Assembly: GCA_963711635.1 (NCBI GenBank)
Contig: CAVQEZ010000013.1
Location: 62,001-126,000 of the forward strand
Source: CADEED01 sp963711635
GTDB taxonomy: Bacteria; Pseudomonadota; Gammaproteobacteria; Steroidobacterales; Steroidobacteraceae
DNA length: 64,000 bases
Direction: 5' to 3'
A program made the translations under genes and the position numbers. Shown in pieces: positions 62,756 to 64,000 of this stretch (positions within the stretch are counted from its first letter, which is position 1; every line of letters begins with the position of its first letter). The notes beneath the pieces are model-generated. The model had not been told where the DNA came from and did not search any database. It saw only the letters and a list, made by a program, of their open reading frames with translations.

Positions 62756-64000
62756 AAGCCCTCCGCCGCGAGCTTGAGCGCGCGCGCCATCGCGCCGACT
62801 CTTGGCGAGCACTTCTTCGTATTCGGTGGCGGGCACGCTGTCGGCCACGATGCCGGCGCCGGCCTGGTAGCTGTATTCGTCGCCGCGGAACACCAGCGTG
62901 CGGATGGTGATCGCCTGGTCCATGTCGCCGCGCGCGCCGAAGTAGCCGACCGTGCCGCCGTACAGGCCGCGCCGCACCGGCTCGAGCTCGTCGATGATCT
63001 CCATGGCGCGCACCTTCGGCGCGCCGACCAGCGTGCCCGCGGGAAACGTCGCCGCGAACAGGTCGAACGCATCGCGACCGGGCGCGAGCTGGCCTTTCAC
63101 GCCGCTCACGATGTGCATCACGTGGCTGTAGCGCTCGATGACGCGATACGGATCGACGTGCACGCTGCCGGCGCGCGCGACGCGGCCGAGATCGTTGCGC
63201 GCGAGGTCCACGAGCATCACGTGCTCGGCGTTTTCCTTGGCGTCGGCGAGCAGCTCGCGCTCGTGCTGCTCGTCGGCCGCCGGCGTCGTCGGCGCGCGGC
63301 CGCGTGCCGGCGATGGGCCGCAGTTGCGCGTCGCCGCGCGCGTTGACCTTCACCAGCGCCTCGGGCGACGAACCGACGACGGTCACGTCGCCGAGCTTGC
63401 AGTAGTACATGTAGGGAGAGGGATTGATGAGCCGCAGCGCGCGATAGGCTTCGAAGGGATCGAGCGAGTGACTGCCCGAGAAGCGCGACGACAGCACGAG
63501 CTGGTAGACGTCGCCGGCCGCGATGTATTCCTGCGTGCGCTTGACGCCGGCCATGTACTCGTCGCGCGACAGCGATCCGACGGCCGGGGAGTAGCGCTCG
63601 CCGGCATCCGCGGGCCGGCAGACGTAGTTAGGCAGGCCGCCGCGCAGCGCCCGGATGACCTCGCGCCGCAGCGCCTGGCGCTCGGCTTCGGTGCCGGCAT
63701 GCAGCAGCGCGATGCCGCGTGTCAGGTGGTCGAACACCAGCATGGATTCGGGCGCCACGTAGTGCAGGTCCGGCACCGGGTTGTCGGCGCGGGCCTTCGA
63801 CGGCAGGCGCTCGAAATAGCGCACCACGTCGTACGAGGAATAACCCACCAGCCCGCCCGCCAGCGGCACGCCGGCCATTTCCGGCAGCGGCTTCGGTGCC
63901 GCGGCCAGCGCCTGGCGCAGCGCGTCTAACAATTCGTCGCGATCGCTTCGGCCGCGGCAGCTTCGCGTCGCCCACCGTGAGGCCGGCGGCATCGAGCTTG
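62752..64000 (-). CDS. trpE: Anthranilate synthase component I (5' partial, three frameshifts)
   Basis: Runs off the right edge; about 415 codons are in view. LRPIAGTRPR, RELLADAKENAEHVMLVDL, FPAGTLVGAPKVRAM and YQAGAGIVADSVPATEYEE are the chorismate-binding motifs. Extra bases at about 63945-63952, 63288-63296 and 62790-62803 break it. The last repair ends MARALKLAAEGL with a TGA overlapping the trpG ATG. Feedback-binding N-terminus and any leader lie outside the window. Read as errors because the motifs are perfect in all three frames. Confidence 0.9.

Overview
The window looks like chromosomal DNA of a high-GC gammaproteobacterium (about two-thirds G+C by eye). Lineage-informative genes are UbiJ, UbiK, UbiB and UbiE, the dapF-DUF484-xerC-hslVU block, engB-cytochrome c4-dsbA downstream of polA, an AlgZ/AlgR-like pair, LptM, and a Xanthomonas-like short ArgH. 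A relative of the Steroidobacter/Nevskia/Xanthomonas side of the class is my inference, not something I could test. I saw no phage, insertion sequence, CRISPR array or plasmid function. Nearly all of it is core or housekeeping sequence with a few accessory islands.

Layout. 1-5.7 kb: end of argB, argH, a thioesterase, lptM and polA. 5.8-11.7 kb: an outer-membrane protein, engB, cytochrome c4, dsbA, corA, tRNA-Arg(CCG), a Gpi18-like membrane glycosyltransferase and cytochrome c5. 11.7-16.3 kb: comM, ubiK, and glnK-amtB behind a probable sigma54 promoter, then a DUF4124 protein. 16.3-21.9 kb: a GarR-type dehydrogenase, the algZ/algR-like two-component pair, an uncharacterised three-gene operon (DUF2167, 2Fe-2S protein, secreted protein) and a CoA-binding protein. 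21.9-26 kb: a minus-strand operon ending in a GH106 family rhamnosidase-like hydrolase. 26-30.4 kb: dapF, DUF484, xerC, hslV, hslU. 30.4-43.3 kb: a mixed block (methyltransferase, lipoprotein hydrolase, RraB-like protein, S9 peptidase, paraoxonase-like protein, pyrophosphatase, FabH-like synthase, ribosomal protein bTHX, 2-oxoacid:ferredoxin oxidoreductase with an FAD/4Fe-4S partner). 43.4-47.3 kb: DUF971, ubiE, ubiJ and ubiB (ubiquinone synthesis). 47.3-57.6 kb: transporters and regulators, including a 1230-residue hybrid histidine kinase. 57.6-64 kb: a compact minus-strand trpEGDCFBA operon running off the right edge.

A dominant feature of this sequence is single-base frameshifts in otherwise intact conserved genes: polA, cytochrome c4, the Gpi18-like gene (three), amtB (two), the GarR-like gene, the 2-oxoacid oxidoreductase beta subunit, its FAD partner, trpE (three) and trpG. 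Thirteen of the fourteen behave as one extra base and one as a missing base. Because essential or near-essential genes are hit, I read most of them as insertion-type sequencing or assembly errors rather than real decay, and I give the full restored spans.

The most interesting non-gene signals are: a two-copy intergenic element that keeps two hairpins by compensatory changes (16311 and 27539); a recurrent octamer CTAACAAC/CTAACTAC in an otherwise TTA-poor genome; -10 boxes placed 6-9 bases before start codons, which suggests leaderless transcripts; and four-base ATGA/GTGA overlaps at every junction of the trp operon and at several other gene pairs.
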